DNA of 64,000 bases from CAVRCA01 sp965218045 (GTDB taxonomy: Bacteria > Pseudomonadota > Alphaproteobacteria > Acetobacterales > Acetobacteraceae). Under the pieces are notes generated by a model that saw only the letters and a list, made by a program, of their open reading frames with translations, was not told the DNA's origin and did not search any database. The stretch is from assembly GCA_965218045.1 (NCBI GenBank), contig CBDCJX010000008.1:62001-126000 (forward strand). The letters run 5' to 3'. Made by a program: the position numbers and the translations under genes. The stretch's first letter is position 1, and every line of letters starts with the position of its first letter. This document shows positions 51,817 through 60,338 of the stretch, in pieces.

Positions 51817-53358
51817 ATGGACGAGCACCAGATCGAGCTCGAACCGCTGCTCTGGGCCGCCGGCTGGCTCGCCGCGATGCTGGCGCTGTTCTGGGCGGGA
51901 CTTCGGCTGCCGCTGCAAACCTGGCTCGGTCGTTGGCAGCACTGGCTCTACACCGGCGGGGTGGTCATCGTCGGCGTTGTTGTCTGCGTGCTCGCCACTG
52001 TCGCGCTCACCTTGCATGACACTCACATCGACCTCACGCGCGAGAAGATCTACACCCCCTCGGCCGCCGCGATGCGCGTGGTGGAGCGGCTCGATCGACC
52101 GGTCGGGGTCACATATTTCTATCACTCGCAGGACCCGGCCGCGCGACGCACGCGCGACATCCTCGAAGTGATGCAGCGACGCAATCCGCTGTTCCGTTTG
52201 ACCGCGATCGATCCCGACAAGGAGCCGACGCTCGCGCGGACCAACGGTATCCGCATCTACAACGCCGCGATGATCGAGGCCGAGGGTCGGCGCGTGCTGG
52301 TGCAGAGCACCGACGAGGCCGAGATCGCGCTGGGAATCCAACGCGTGCTGCGTCAGCGAGTGATCAGCGTCTGCTTCGTCGAGGGCCACGGCGAATTGCC
52401 GATGAACAATTTCGAGTTCCACACCCATCTCGAGGGCGTGGCGGGCCATAGCCACGATGACGCCGCATCGAAGCTGGTGCAGATGGCGGGCCACGGTGTC
52501 GGGCGGTTTCGCCGCGCGCTCGAAGCGCAGGGTTACGAGACCCGCCAGCTCATCCTCGCCACAAGCGCCGAGGTCCCCGCCGATTGCACGCTGCTCATCA
52601 CGGCGAGCCCACGCACGACGTTCCTGCCGGCGGAAAGCACGGCGTTGCGGACCTACTTGCAGCACGGCGGGGCCGCGTTGTTTCTGTTCGATCTCGGCTT
52701 CGTGCTGGAGCCGGGACTGGCACGACTGATCGAAGATCTCGGTGTCCGCCCCGAGCAACAGGTCGTGGTCGACCCGCTGAGCCATTACATGACCGATCCT
52801 GAAATGGTGGCGGTCACCGGCTACGATCCGCATCCCATCACTCGCTCCACCTCGCTCACCTTCTATCCGGGTGTCCGGCCGCTGAGCCTCACCAAGCAAG
52901 CGAGCGATGTCCACGCGACACCGTTGCTGTTGAGCAGCCGCGACAGCTACACCCGCGAGGTCGAGCCGGTCGCGAGCCGCGAACCCGGTGGCCAGCTAGC
53001 GTTGGCGAGCACGACTTCGGCGGCCTTGCTGCCATCGGTTGGGCCGCGCGTGCTCGGCGTCGCCGTCGAAGGCGTTCTTGCAAGCGGCGATCGACCGCTT
53101 CGCGCCGTGGTGATCGGCGACGGCGACTTCGCCAGCAATTCGTTCTTTCCCTACATGGCGAATAGCGACCTGCTGCTGTCGGCGGTCCGCTGGCTCGCGC
53201 GCGAGGAGCGCACCACCGCCGTTGCCACACGTATTCCGGTCCCGCCGCTGCTGCTGCTGACACAAGCACAGGCGCGCGGCGTGTTCGCCCTGGTCGTCGG
53301 TCTGCTGCCGCTCTCGGTGATCGCACTTGGCGGGCTGGTGTGGTGGCGGCGTCGATGA
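51817..53358 (+). CDS. GldG-family ABC auxiliary protein
   Basis: A 513-residue protein with two N-terminal membrane segments (WLAAMLALFWAGLRL, then GVVIVGVVVCVLATVAL), a large extracytoplasmic domain of the ABC_transp_aux type (KIYTPSAAAMRVVERLDRPV at about residue 70, then PEQQVVVDPLSHYM) and a C-terminal membrane helix before the basic tail WWRRR. Such proteins accompany Gld-type ABC exporters. Its stop overlaps the next start by ATGA. Role of the domain is unknown. Confidence 0.86.
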   Translation: MDEHQIELEPLLWAAGWLAAMLALFWAGLRLPLQTWLGRWQHWLYTGGVVIVGVVVCVLATVALTLHDTHIDLTREKIYTPSAAAMRVVERLDRPVGVTYFYHSQDPAARRTRDILEVMQRRNPLFRLTAIDPDKEPTLARTNGIRIYNAAMIEAEGRRVLVQSTDEAEIALGIQRVLRQRVISVCFVEGHGELPMNNFEFHTHLEGVAGHSHDDAASKLVQMAGHGVGRFRRALEAQGYETRQLILATSAEVPADCTLLITASPRTTFLPAESTALRTYLQHGGAALFLFDLGFVLEPGLARLIEDLGVRPEQQVVVDPLSHYMTDPEMVAVTGYDPHPITRSTSLTFYPGVRPLSLTKQASDVHATPLLLSSRDSYTREVEPVASREPGGQLALASTTSAALLPSVGPRVLGVAVEGVLASGDRPLRAVVIGDGDFASNSFFPYMANSDLLLSAVRWLAREERTTAVATRIPVPPLLLLTQAQARGVFALVVGLLPLSVIALGGLVWWRRR

Positions 53359-53906
53359 GCGACTGGCGGCGTCTCGCCGCTCCGATCGCCGCAATGCTCG
53401 CGCTCGGCTATCTCGGGGCGATGGTGGTGAGCGGCGCGCAGCCGGTGCAGCGCCAGTTCGTCGCATTCGAAGCCAAGGGTCCGCTGAAGACGCCGCCCGA
53501 GCGGATTCGCAGGGTTGAGCTGGTCCGGGCGGATAGGCGCGTGTCCTTGCGCCGGCGAGGCGAGAATGGCTGGACCATGCCCGGTGGCGGCGAGATCGAC
53601 ACAGCGATGGCTAAACGTATCAGTATGGCTGTCGAAATGATGCACAACTCCGGCCCGGTGCGCGATATCCCGCCCGGCGAGCTGCAAGGCGCCGATCCCG
53701 CCGCGTTCGGGCTCGATCGGCCGCGCGTGACTGCCAGGTTCTATGAGTCAAGCACCGATCCAGTGCTCTCCGTCCAGTTCGGCGGACGCAATCCCGACGA
53801 GTTCCTGCAATACATGCGGATCGACGGCGACGATCATCTCTATCTGATGTCCCGCTTCATCGGTGAGGCGTGGGCGGGCGCATTTGATGGAAGCCTGCAA
53901 CGATGA
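53355..53906 (+). CDS. DUF4340 domain-containing protein
   Basis: A 183-residue protein with one N-terminal membrane helix (APIAAMLALGYLGAMVVS) and a DUF4340-type domain (IRRVELVRADRRVSLRRRGENGW, then FGLDRPRVTARFYES and VQFGGRNPDE). DUF4340 proteins usually follow GldG-type genes and are longer; this one is short. Start MSDWRR at 53355 overlaps the GldG-like stop. Function unknown. Confidence 0.75.
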   Translation: MSDWRRLAAPIAAMLALGYLGAMVVSGAQPVQRQFVAFEAKGPLKTPPERIRRVELVRADRRVSLRRRGENGWTMPGGGEIDTAMAKRISMAVEMMHNSGPVRDIPPGELQGADPAAFGLDRPRVTARFYESSTDPVLSVQFGGRNPDEFLQYMRIDGDDHLYLMSRFIGEAWAGAFDGSLQR

Positions 53907-55042
53907 AGCGCGCGGCCATCGCTCTCGTGCTTGTCCTGACCGGGTTGATCGGGGGAGCGCACGCGCACACCTCGGGCACGACCGGCTTTGCCGCGATAAC
54001 GGTGCAGGGACAGACCGTCCGCTACGCCCTGACACTCAGCATCGAGGCGCTGCAAGCCGCTTCGACCAAACCGATCGGCGATTTCAATGCCCTCGACGGG
54101 ATGGTTGCGCGGCAGGTTGTGGTGAGTGCCAACGACACGCAGTGCGCCCCGGTGCCGGGCGCCGTCCAGCCGCCCTCGCCCACCCGGCCAACAATCGTGG
54201 TCACGGTCGATTATGCTTGTGCTGGTCCAATACGCACGTTGGCGCTGACCGACAACTTGTTCGACGTGCTTGGCCGCGATCACCACACCCTCGCCACCAT
54301 CGAGTGGCCGAACGGCCGCGAGCAGTTGGTGTTTGAGCCGGATCACCGGCAAGCGCGCCTGGCACTGGCTGGGCCAACGGAGGGCGCGCCCGAGAGTGGG
54401 ACGGCGCAAAGCGGCCCGGTGGCGTTCTTCCATCTCGGCGTCGAACATATTCTCACCGGATACGATCACATCCTGTTCCTGTTCGCACTGGTCTTGCGCG
54501 GCGGACGCCTCGGTTCCCTGCTCGGCATCGTCACCGCCTTCACCATCGCGCACAGCATCACGCTCGCCTGCGCCGTGCTCGGCGTTGTTGTTGTCCCCTC
54601 GCGGATCGTCGAGCCGGTGATCGCGCTTTCCATCGCCTATGTCGCGCTCGAGAACATCTTCCGAAAGCGCGCTGCCTCGCGCCGCTGGGTGGTGAGCTTC
54701 GTGTTCGGCCTGGTGCACGGTTTCGGCTTCGCCGGGGCGCTGCTGGAACTCGGCTTGCCGAAGGGAGGGCTGGTGAGCTCGCTGTTGTTCTTCAATCTCG
54801 GCGTCGAAGCTGGTCAAGCGGTGATCGTCGCCTTGCTGTTCCCGGCCCTGTTCTGGCTCGGTCGTTTCGCCTGGGAACGCCGCGCGGTGACTGCGCTCTC
54901 GGCGGTGGTGTTCGTCGCGGCAACGGCGCTGCTGTTTCAGCGGGTGCTGTTCCCCGAAGCGATGGCGTCGCCAGTCCCCACCTACGCCACCTTGGGAAGC
55001 ACCACCCCCGAGGCGTCGAACGCGCTGAACAGCCGGTCCTGA
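53903..55042 (+). CDS. HupE/UreJ-family membrane protein
   Basis: A 379-residue protein with a signal peptide (IALVLVLTGLIGGAHAH), an extracytoplasmic N-terminal domain with Cys residues (QCAPVPG, DYACAGP), and a multi-helix C-terminal HupE/UreJ domain. That domain contains VEHILTGYDHILFLFALVL, TAFTIAHSITLACAVLG and VFGLVHGFGFAGALLELGLP, whose His and Asp residues are typical of metal-related membrane permeases. It is coupled to the DUF4340 gene (ATGA), linking it to the Gld-like exporter. The 3' end overlaps the convergent aldolase gene by 61 bases. Confidence 0.85.
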   Translation: MKRAAIALVLVLTGLIGGAHAHTSGTTGFAAITVQGQTVRYALTLSIEALQAASTKPIGDFNALDGMVARQVVVSANDTQCAPVPGAVQPPSPTRPTIVVTVDYACAGPIRTLALTDNLFDVLGRDHHTLATIEWPNGREQLVFEPDHRQARLALAGPTEGAPESGTAQSGPVAFFHLGVEHILTGYDHILFLFALVLRGGRLGSLLGIVTAFTIAHSITLACAVLGVVVVPSRIVEPVIALSIAYVALENIFRKRAASRRWVVSFVFGLVHGFGFAGALLELGLPKGGLVSSLLFFNLGVEAGQAVIVALLFPALFWLGRFAWERRAVTALSAVVFVAATALLFQRVLFPEAMASPVPTYATLGSTTPEASNALNSRS

Positions 55043-55902
55043 TCGGCCGCGCTCAACGGCAGATGCGGTGGACGGATGTTGTGCCAGATCGCATCACCAG
55101 TGTGGCGCGCCACGAGCGCTTTCAAACCGGGGATCAGCGGCACCGTGGTCACCGCACGGCGAACCGCGCTCAGCCTGGTCTGCGCGTCGGCGCCGGAGGG
55201 CTGGTCCCAGCCGCCATAGACCAGCGCGCCAACCGTGCTGCTGACATTGGCCGCCGCGGTGATGCAGCCGGCACCGCCCGCTTTCAAAATCTCGTGCAGC
55301 CCATCGTCATACCCGACATAGACCTCGAACCCGTCGGCGGCGAACTCGCGCACCATGGCGAGGCTGTTGGCGAAATCGCCGCTGCTGTCCTTGGCACCCT
55401 TGATCACGCCCGGGAACGCCCGCAGCAGCCGCGCGATCAGATCGAGGCCGAACGGCACCGCCGATTGTTGCGGAAAATGATAAAGATAAATGCGCGCCTC
55501 GCCGCCGGTGCGCTGCACCAGCTCGCTGAAATAGGCGAACAATCCGTCGTCGCTCGGGTTCTTGTAGAAAAACGGCGGCAGCACCAGCACGGCGCGGCAG
55601 CCGAGCTCGGCGGCGCGCCGGGTGAGCAATACCGTGTCGGTGAGCGCCGGCGTGCCGGTGCCTGGCAGCAAGCGAGCCGCCTCGACGCCGCGCTCGATCA
55701 GCCCCTCCAGCACCGCGATCCGCTCGCCAACGCCGAGGCTGTTCGCCTCGCCGGTAGTGCCAAGCACGCCGAGCCCGTGACAGCCATTCGCCAGCAGCCA
55801 GCGGCAATGCGTCGTCAAACGCGCTAGATCCGGCGTGAGGTCGTCGCCCAGCGGCGTCAGCACAGCGGCGTTGATCCCGCCGAACAAAGCGTCCCGCATC
55901 AT
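54982..55902 (-). CDS. DapA-family aldolase (dihydrodipicolinate synthase-like)
   Basis: A 306-residue class I aldolase or lyase of the DapA/NanA superfamily. Schiff-base Lys in GAKDSSGDF at about residue 171, Tyr in IYLYHFPQ and the GTTGEA motif at about residue 48 are all seen. It is not likely to be the biosynthetic DapA, because its neighbours are uptake genes. Its start overlaps the ycgN-like stop (ATGA). The 3' end is inside the end of hupE-like on the other strand. Substrate unknown. Confidence 0.88.
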   Translation of the reverse strand: MMRDALFGGINAAVLTPLGDDLTPDLARLTTHCRWLLANGCHGLGVLGTTGEANSLGVGERIAVLEGLIERGVEAARLLPGTGTPALTDTVLLTRRAAELGCRAVLVLPPFFYKNPSDDGLFAYFSELVQRTGGEARIYLYHFPQQSAVPFGLDLIARLLRAFPGVIKGAKDSSGDFANSLAMVREFAADGFEVYVGYDDGLHEILKAGGAGCITAAANVSSTVGALVYGGWDQPSGADAQTRLSAVRRAVTTVPLIPGLKALVARHTGDAIWHNIRPPHLPLSAADQDRLFSAFDASGVVLPKVA

Positions 55903-56381
55903 CGCTTGCTCCCCTTGGACGACCGACGAGCCCGCGAGGCGCGGCCCGGCCAGTCGACGATGTAGTATTCCAGCGGCCCCGCGAGTCGCTCGCTGACGGC
56001 GCGGCCGCGCACCGATATTCCGGCCGCGTGTACCGTGTTCGGGTCGCCGGAGACGAGCGGGTGCCACCACGCCAGCCCCTTGCCTTCGGCGACGCGGCGA
56101 TAGCCGCAGGTGGGCGGCAGCCAGTCGATCTCGCGCACTTCCTCGGCGGTCAGGTTCACGCAATCGGGAATGCGGCGCGCGCGATTGGCATAGTCGGAGC
56201 AGCGGCAGCTTCCAAGGTGGAGCAGCCGGCACGCGACATTGGTGAAGGCGATCGCCTCGGTCTCGTCATCGCGCAGCTTGTGCAGGCAGCAGCGACCACA
56301 GCCGTCGCACAGCGACTCCCACTCGTCGCGGCTCATCGCTTCGAGCGGCTTGGTCTTCCAGAACGGCGTGCGCTTGGACAT
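55899..56381 (-). CDS. YcgN/YkgJ-family cysteine-cluster protein
   Basis: A 160-residue UPF0260-type protein. It begins FWKTKPLEAMSRDEWESLCDGCGRCCLHKL, in which CxxCxxCC and the later cysteines (VACRLL, SCRCSDY, PDCVNL, PTCGY) form the putative zinc- or iron-cluster site. Widely conserved, function unknown. It ends within the start of the aldolase gene and lies 65 bases after the dipeptide ATPase gene, so may be read from the same promoter. Confidence 0.88.
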   Translation of the reverse strand: MSKRTPFWKTKPLEAMSRDEWESLCDGCGRCCLHKLRDDETEAIAFTNVACRLLHLGSCRCSDYANRARRIPDCVNLTAEEVREIDWLPPTCGYRRVAEGKGLAWWHPLVSGDPNTVHAAGISVRGRAVSERLAGPLEYYIVDWPGRASRARRSSKGSKR

Positions 56382-56446
56382 GGCCGCCAGCCTAGAGCAG
56401 CGTCAGGCAAAGTGGAATTGCGCGACGCTCAATCCGGCCCCCGATC

Positions 56447-57472
56447 CTACGCCGCCTGGCGACGTTCATGTTCCCGCAGGAATGGGCGGAGCGAGGCGCC
56501 GCCGAGGCGCGGACCGTGGGTGTGCAGGTGGCAGGCGGCGATGCCTCCGCCGGCGATCGGTATCAGCGGCGGCGGCTCGCGAGCGCAGATATCCATTGCG
56601 AAGGGACAGCGCGTGCGAAAGCGGCAGCCGCTCGGTGGCGCGAGCGGGCTCGGCAGGTCGCCGCCGAGGATCAGCCGCTCGTCCGCTTGCTGACGGTCGG
56701 GATCGGGGAACGGCACCGCCGCGACCAGCGCGGCCGAGTACGGATGGCCAGGCTCGTCGTAGACGCGGGCGCTCGGACCCTGCTCGATGATCTCGCCGAG
56801 ATACATCACCGCGACGTTCGGGCTCATCAGCCGCACCACCGCGAGGTCGTGCGCGATGAACAGGAAGGCGGTGCCGGATTCCGCCTGCGTGCGGGTGAGC
56901 AGGTTGAGGATCTGGCTCTGCGTGGAGACGTCGAGCGCGCTCACGGGCTCGTCGAGCACCAGCAGATCGGGATGCACCATCATGGCGCGGGCGATGGCAA
57001 TGCGCTGGCGCTGACCGCCGGAGAATTCGTGCGGATAACGCGGGATGAAGCGCGTGTTGAGGCCGACCTGATCCAGCATCCGCTCGACCTGCCCGCGCCG
57101 CTCGTCGCGGCCAACGTCGGTGTGGACGATCAGCGGCTCCTCGAGCAGCTGGCCGATGGTCATCGAGGGGTTCAGCGACGAGTACGGATCCTGGAACACC
57201 ATCTGCATCCGACGCCGCAACGCGCGCAGCTCGCGTCGCCCGAAGGTGGTGAGCTCGACATCGCCGAGCCGTATCGAACCCGATTCGTGCGGGATCAGCC
57301 GCAGCACGGCGAGGCCGGTGGTCGACTTGCCGCTGCCGGATTCGCCGACGAGGCCCAGGGTCTCCCCGGCCGGGATGGTGAAGGACACGCCGCCGACCGC
57401 GTGCAACTTGCGCCGCCTGCCGACCGCGTAGGTGACGTGCAGGTCCTTGACGGTGAGGCAGGGCGTCGTCAT
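56447..57472 (-). CDS. Dipeptide/oligopeptide ABC transporter ATPase (OppF type), second operon
   Basis: A 341-residue ATPase. Walker A GESGSGKST, signature FSGGQRQRIAIARA and Walker B LLVLDEPVSALD are intact; the C-terminal cysteine motif CRFRTRCPFAMDIC marks the oligopeptide subfamily. The start at 57472 overlaps the OppD-type stop. Last gene of the operon with binding protein, two permeases and two ATPases. Confidence 0.92.
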   Translation of the reverse strand: MTTPCLTVKDLHVTYAVGRRRKLHAVGGVSFTIPAGETLGLVGESGSGKSTTGLAVLRLIPHESGSIRLGDVELTTFGRRELRALRRRMQMVFQDPYSSLNPSMTIGQLLEEPLIVHTDVGRDERRGQVERMLDQVGLNTRFIPRYPHEFSGGQRQRIAIARAMMVHPDLLVLDEPVSALDVSTQSQILNLLTRTQAESGTAFLFIAHDLAVVRLMSPNVAVMYLGEIIEQGPSARVYDEPGHPYSAALVAAVPFPDPDRQQADERLILGGDLPSPLAPPSGCRFRTRCPFAMDICAREPPPLIPIAGGGIAACHLHTHGPRLGGASLRPFLREHERRQAA

Positions 57473-58488
57473 GCCACGCGGCGCTCCGTACTGAGATGCA
57501 GCAACGCCGGCTGCACCGCCTCGCTGCGGGCGCATCGCACGAGCGCCGGCCCGTTCGCACGCAGCGGCACCGACTCGGCGGCGCACAGATCGGGCACGGC
57601 GAAACCGCAGCGCGGATGGAAGCGGCACCCCTGCGGCCAGGCGTGCGCCTGAGCGACGGCGCCGGGAATCGCGAACGGCGGCTGCCCACGCGCGAGCGCC
57701 ACCTGCGGCATCGCTTCGAGCAGGCCCGACGTGTAGGGATGGCGCGGATTGCGAAACAGCTCCGCGACCGGCGCGGCCTCGACCGCTTGTGCCGCGTACA
57801 TCACCACCACGCGGTCGGCGATCTCGGCCACCACGCCAAGGTCGTGCGTGATGAACAGCACCGACATCGCGCTGTCACGCCGCAGGTCCTTCATCAATCG
57901 CAACATGCGCGCCTGGATCGTGACGTCGAGCGCCGTGGTCGGCTCATCGGCGATCAGCAGTTTGGGGTCACAGGCGAGCGCGATCGCCATCATCACGCGC
58001 TGCCGCATCCCGCCGGAGAACTGATGCGGGTATTCGTCGGCGCGGGTCGCCGCCGACGCGATGCCGACGCGGTCGAGCATCTCCACGGCGCGTTCCCGGG
58101 CCGCCTGGTGCGACGCGCCACGATGACGGCGGACCACCTCAGCGATCTGCTCGCCCACCGTGTAGGCGGGATTGAGGCTCGACATCGGCTCCTGGAAGAT
58201 GAAGCCGATCTGGTTGCCGCGGATACGGTTCAGTCGCCGCGTGGAGAGACCGACCAGCTCGTTGCCATCGAAACGCACGCTGCCCGAGCGAATTCGCCCG
58301 CCCTTGGCTTGCACCAGCCCGACAGCGGCCTGCATCGTCACGCTCTTGCCCGAGCCGCTCTCGCCGACGACGCAGACCAGCTCGTTGCGGCCGACATCGA
58401 GCGAAACGTGGTCGACGACAGTGAGATCGCCGCCGGGCGTGGGGAACTGCACGACCAGGTCGCGGATGGCGAGGACCGGTTCCTCCAT
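57469..58488 (-). CDS. Dipeptide/oligopeptide ABC transporter ATPase (OppD type), second operon
   Basis: A 339-residue ATPase. Walker A GESGSGKSV, signature FSGGMRQRVMMA and Walker B LLIADEPTTALD are present, with CRFHPRCGFAVPDLC near the C-terminus. Three bases separate it from the DppC-type gene upstream. Confidence 0.92.
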   Translation of the reverse strand: MEEPVLAIRDLVVQFPTPGGDLTVVDHVSLDVGRNELVCVVGESGSGKSVTMQAAVGLVQAKGGRIRSGSVRFDGNELVGLSTRRLNRIRGNQIGFIFQEPMSSLNPAYTVGEQIAEVVRRHRGASHQAARERAVEMLDRVGIASAATRADEYPHQFSGGMRQRVMMAIALACDPKLLIADEPTTALDVTIQARMLRLMKDLRRDSAMSVLFITHDLGVVAEIADRVVVMYAAQAVEAAPVAELFRNPRHPYTSGLLEAMPQVALARGQPPFAIPGAVAQAHAWPQGCRFHPRCGFAVPDLCAAESVPLRANGPALVRCARSEAVQPALLHLSTERRVA

Positions 58489-58491
58489 GCG

Positions 58492-59391
58492 TCAGCTGCC
58501 CGCGCGGCGGACGCGGCCGACGCTGTCGCGCAGCCCGTCGCCGATCAGGTTGAAGCACAACACGGTGACCGAGATGATCACGCCGGCGGCGATGGTCGGC
58601 ACCGGCGATTGCGCAAGATAGGGGAACGCGGTGCCGAGCATCGCGCCCCAGCTCGCCTGCGGCGGTTGCGTGCCGAGGCCGAGGAAGCTCAGTCCGGCCT
58701 CGGCCAGTAGCGCATGGCCCATCAGCACCGTGGCTTGCACCACCAGCGGACCGGTGATGTTGGGCAACACATGACGCGTGATGATGCGCGCATCCGAGCA
58801 TCCGGTGGCACGCGCTGCCTGCACGTAGACCTCCTCGCGCACCGAGAGCGTGGAGCCGCGCACCACGCGCATGATGCGCGGCGCGTAGACCAGCCCGATC
58901 GCGGTCATCGCGTTGGTCAGGCTCGGGCCGAGCAGGCCGACGATCACCACCGCCAGGATCAGCGCGGGGAAACTCATCAGCGCATCGTTGAAGCGCATGA
59001 TGATTGTGTCGACCCAGCCACCGACATAGCCGCTGATCAGGCCGAGCGGCAAGCCGATGGCAAGTGCGATGGACACTGCCTGCACGCTTGCCAGCAGCGA
59101 GAGGCGGCCGGCGAACATCAGCCGGCTCAGCACATCGCGCCCGAGATCGTCGCTGCCGAGCAGGTAGTTGGCGTTCGGCGGCTTGAGGATGTTGCGCAGC
59201 GAGCTGCGCGCCGGATCATGCGGCGCCAGTTGGGACGCGAACACCGCCGTCAACACGATCATCAGCAGCACGATCAGCGAGACCAGGGCGACGCGGTTGC
59301 GCGCGAAACGACGCAGGAAGCCGCTCGGCGGTGGCAGGGTGATCGCTGGCGCGGGAACGCCGATCGGATGGCCGATTGCTGCCTGGCTCAT
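58492..59391 (-). CDS. Dipeptide ABC transporter permease (DppC type), second operon
   Basis: A 299-residue permease with N-terminal helix VALVSLIVLLMIVLTAVFAS and the LLGSDDLGRDVLSRLMFAGR element. The coupling loop is QAARATGCSDARIITRHVLPN. The start at 59391 overlaps the DppB-type stop (ATGA); a longer open frame upstream lies in that gene. Confidence 0.92.
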   Translation of the reverse strand: MSQAAIGHPIGVPAPAITLPPPSGFLRRFARNRVALVSLIVLLMIVLTAVFASQLAPHDPARSSLRNILKPPNANYLLGSDDLGRDVLSRLMFAGRLSLLASVQAVSIALAIGLPLGLISGYVGGWVDTIIMRFNDALMSFPALILAVVIVGLLGPSLTNAMTAIGLVYAPRIMRVVRGSTLSVREEVYVQAARATGCSDARIITRHVLPNITGPLVVQATVLMGHALLAEAGLSFLGLGTQPPQASWGAMLGTAFPYLAQSPVPTIAAGVIISVTVLCFNLIGDGLRDSVGRVRRAGS

Positions 59392-60338
59392 GTGGCGCGC
59401 ACCTTGGGATCGAAGTAGCCGTAGGACATGTCGACCAGCATGTTGACGATCAGCACGACGACGGCGGTGATGAGGGCGATGCCGAGCAGCAGCGGCACGT
59501 CGCGCAGGAACACCGCGCGGACGGCGAGCTGGCCGACGCCGTTGATGTTGAAGATCTGTTCGATGATGACAGTGCCGCCGAGCAGACGACGGATCTGCAG
59601 GCCGAGCACGGTCACCACCGGGATGGCGGCGTTCTTCAGCCCGTGCTTGAAAATGACGGTGAGGGTCGAAAGTCCCTTGGCGCGCGCGGTCTGGATGTAG
59701 TCGCGGGCGAGCACGTCGCGCAGGGCGCCGCGCACCTGGCGGGTGAGTTCGGCCGCAACACCGAGGCCGAGTGCCAGCGAAGGCAGGATCAGTCGCACCG
59801 CCCATTCCAGCGGATCGTTGAAGAACGGCACGTAGCCGGTCGCCGGCAGCAAGCCGAGTTCGAGCGCGAAGACCAGCACCAGCAACAGGCCGATGAAGAA
59901 CTCCGGTGCCGCGATGCCGAGCGAGGTGGTGAACACCGTGAGACGGTCGATCCAGCTGTCGCGCTGCACGGCGGCGAGCATCCCGAGCGGGATGGCGATG
60001 ACGAGCCCGACCAGGGTGGCACCCGAGGCGAGCGAAAGCGTGATCGGCAGCCGCTCGAGAATCAAGGTCGTGACCGGACGGCCGCTGGTGAAGGACTTGC
60101 CGAGATCGCCCTGCACCACCGCGACAGCCCAATGCCAGAACTGTACCGGCAGCGGCGCATTGAGGCCGAGCCGTTCGCGCGTCGCCTCGATCGCTTCGTT
60201 GGATGCGTTCTCGCCCGCGACCACCGCCGCCGGGTCGCCCGGCGTGAGGTGGATCATCAGGAAGGTGATGAGCCCGACCAACACCAGCATCGGCACCGTG
60301 CTCAGCATCCGCCGGCCGATGAAGGTCAGCGTGTTCAC
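59388..60338 (-). CDS. Dipeptide ABC transporter permease (DppB type), second operon
   Basis: A 316-residue permease starting with GTG at 60338, chosen because it overlaps the binding-protein stop (GTGA) and precedes NTLTFIGRRMLSTVP, a normal DppB start. It contains FLMIHLTPGDPAAVVAGE and the coupling loop YIQTARAKGLSTLTVIFKHG. Six helices. Confidence 0.92.
   Translation of the reverse strand: MNTLTFIGRRMLSTVPMLVLVGLITFLMIHLTPGDPAAVVAGENASNEAIEATRERLGLNAPLPVQFWHWAVAVVQGDLGKSFTSGRPVTTLILERLPITLSLASGATLVGLVIAIPLGMLAAVQRDSWIDRLTVFTTSLGIAAPEFFIGLLLVLVFALELGLLPATGYVPFFNDPLEWAVRLILPSLALGLGVAAELTRQVRGALRDVLARDYIQTARAKGLSTLTVIFKHGLKNAAIPVVTVLGLQIRRLLGGTVIIEQIFNINGVGQLAVRAVFLRDVPLLLGIALITAVVVLIVNMLVDMSYGYFDPKVRAT

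Noticed and set aside
50414..52914. Very long minus-strand open frames opposite the Gld-like operon
   Set aside because: Gln/His/Arg-rich shadow translations with no domain; the plus-strand genes carry all expected motifs.
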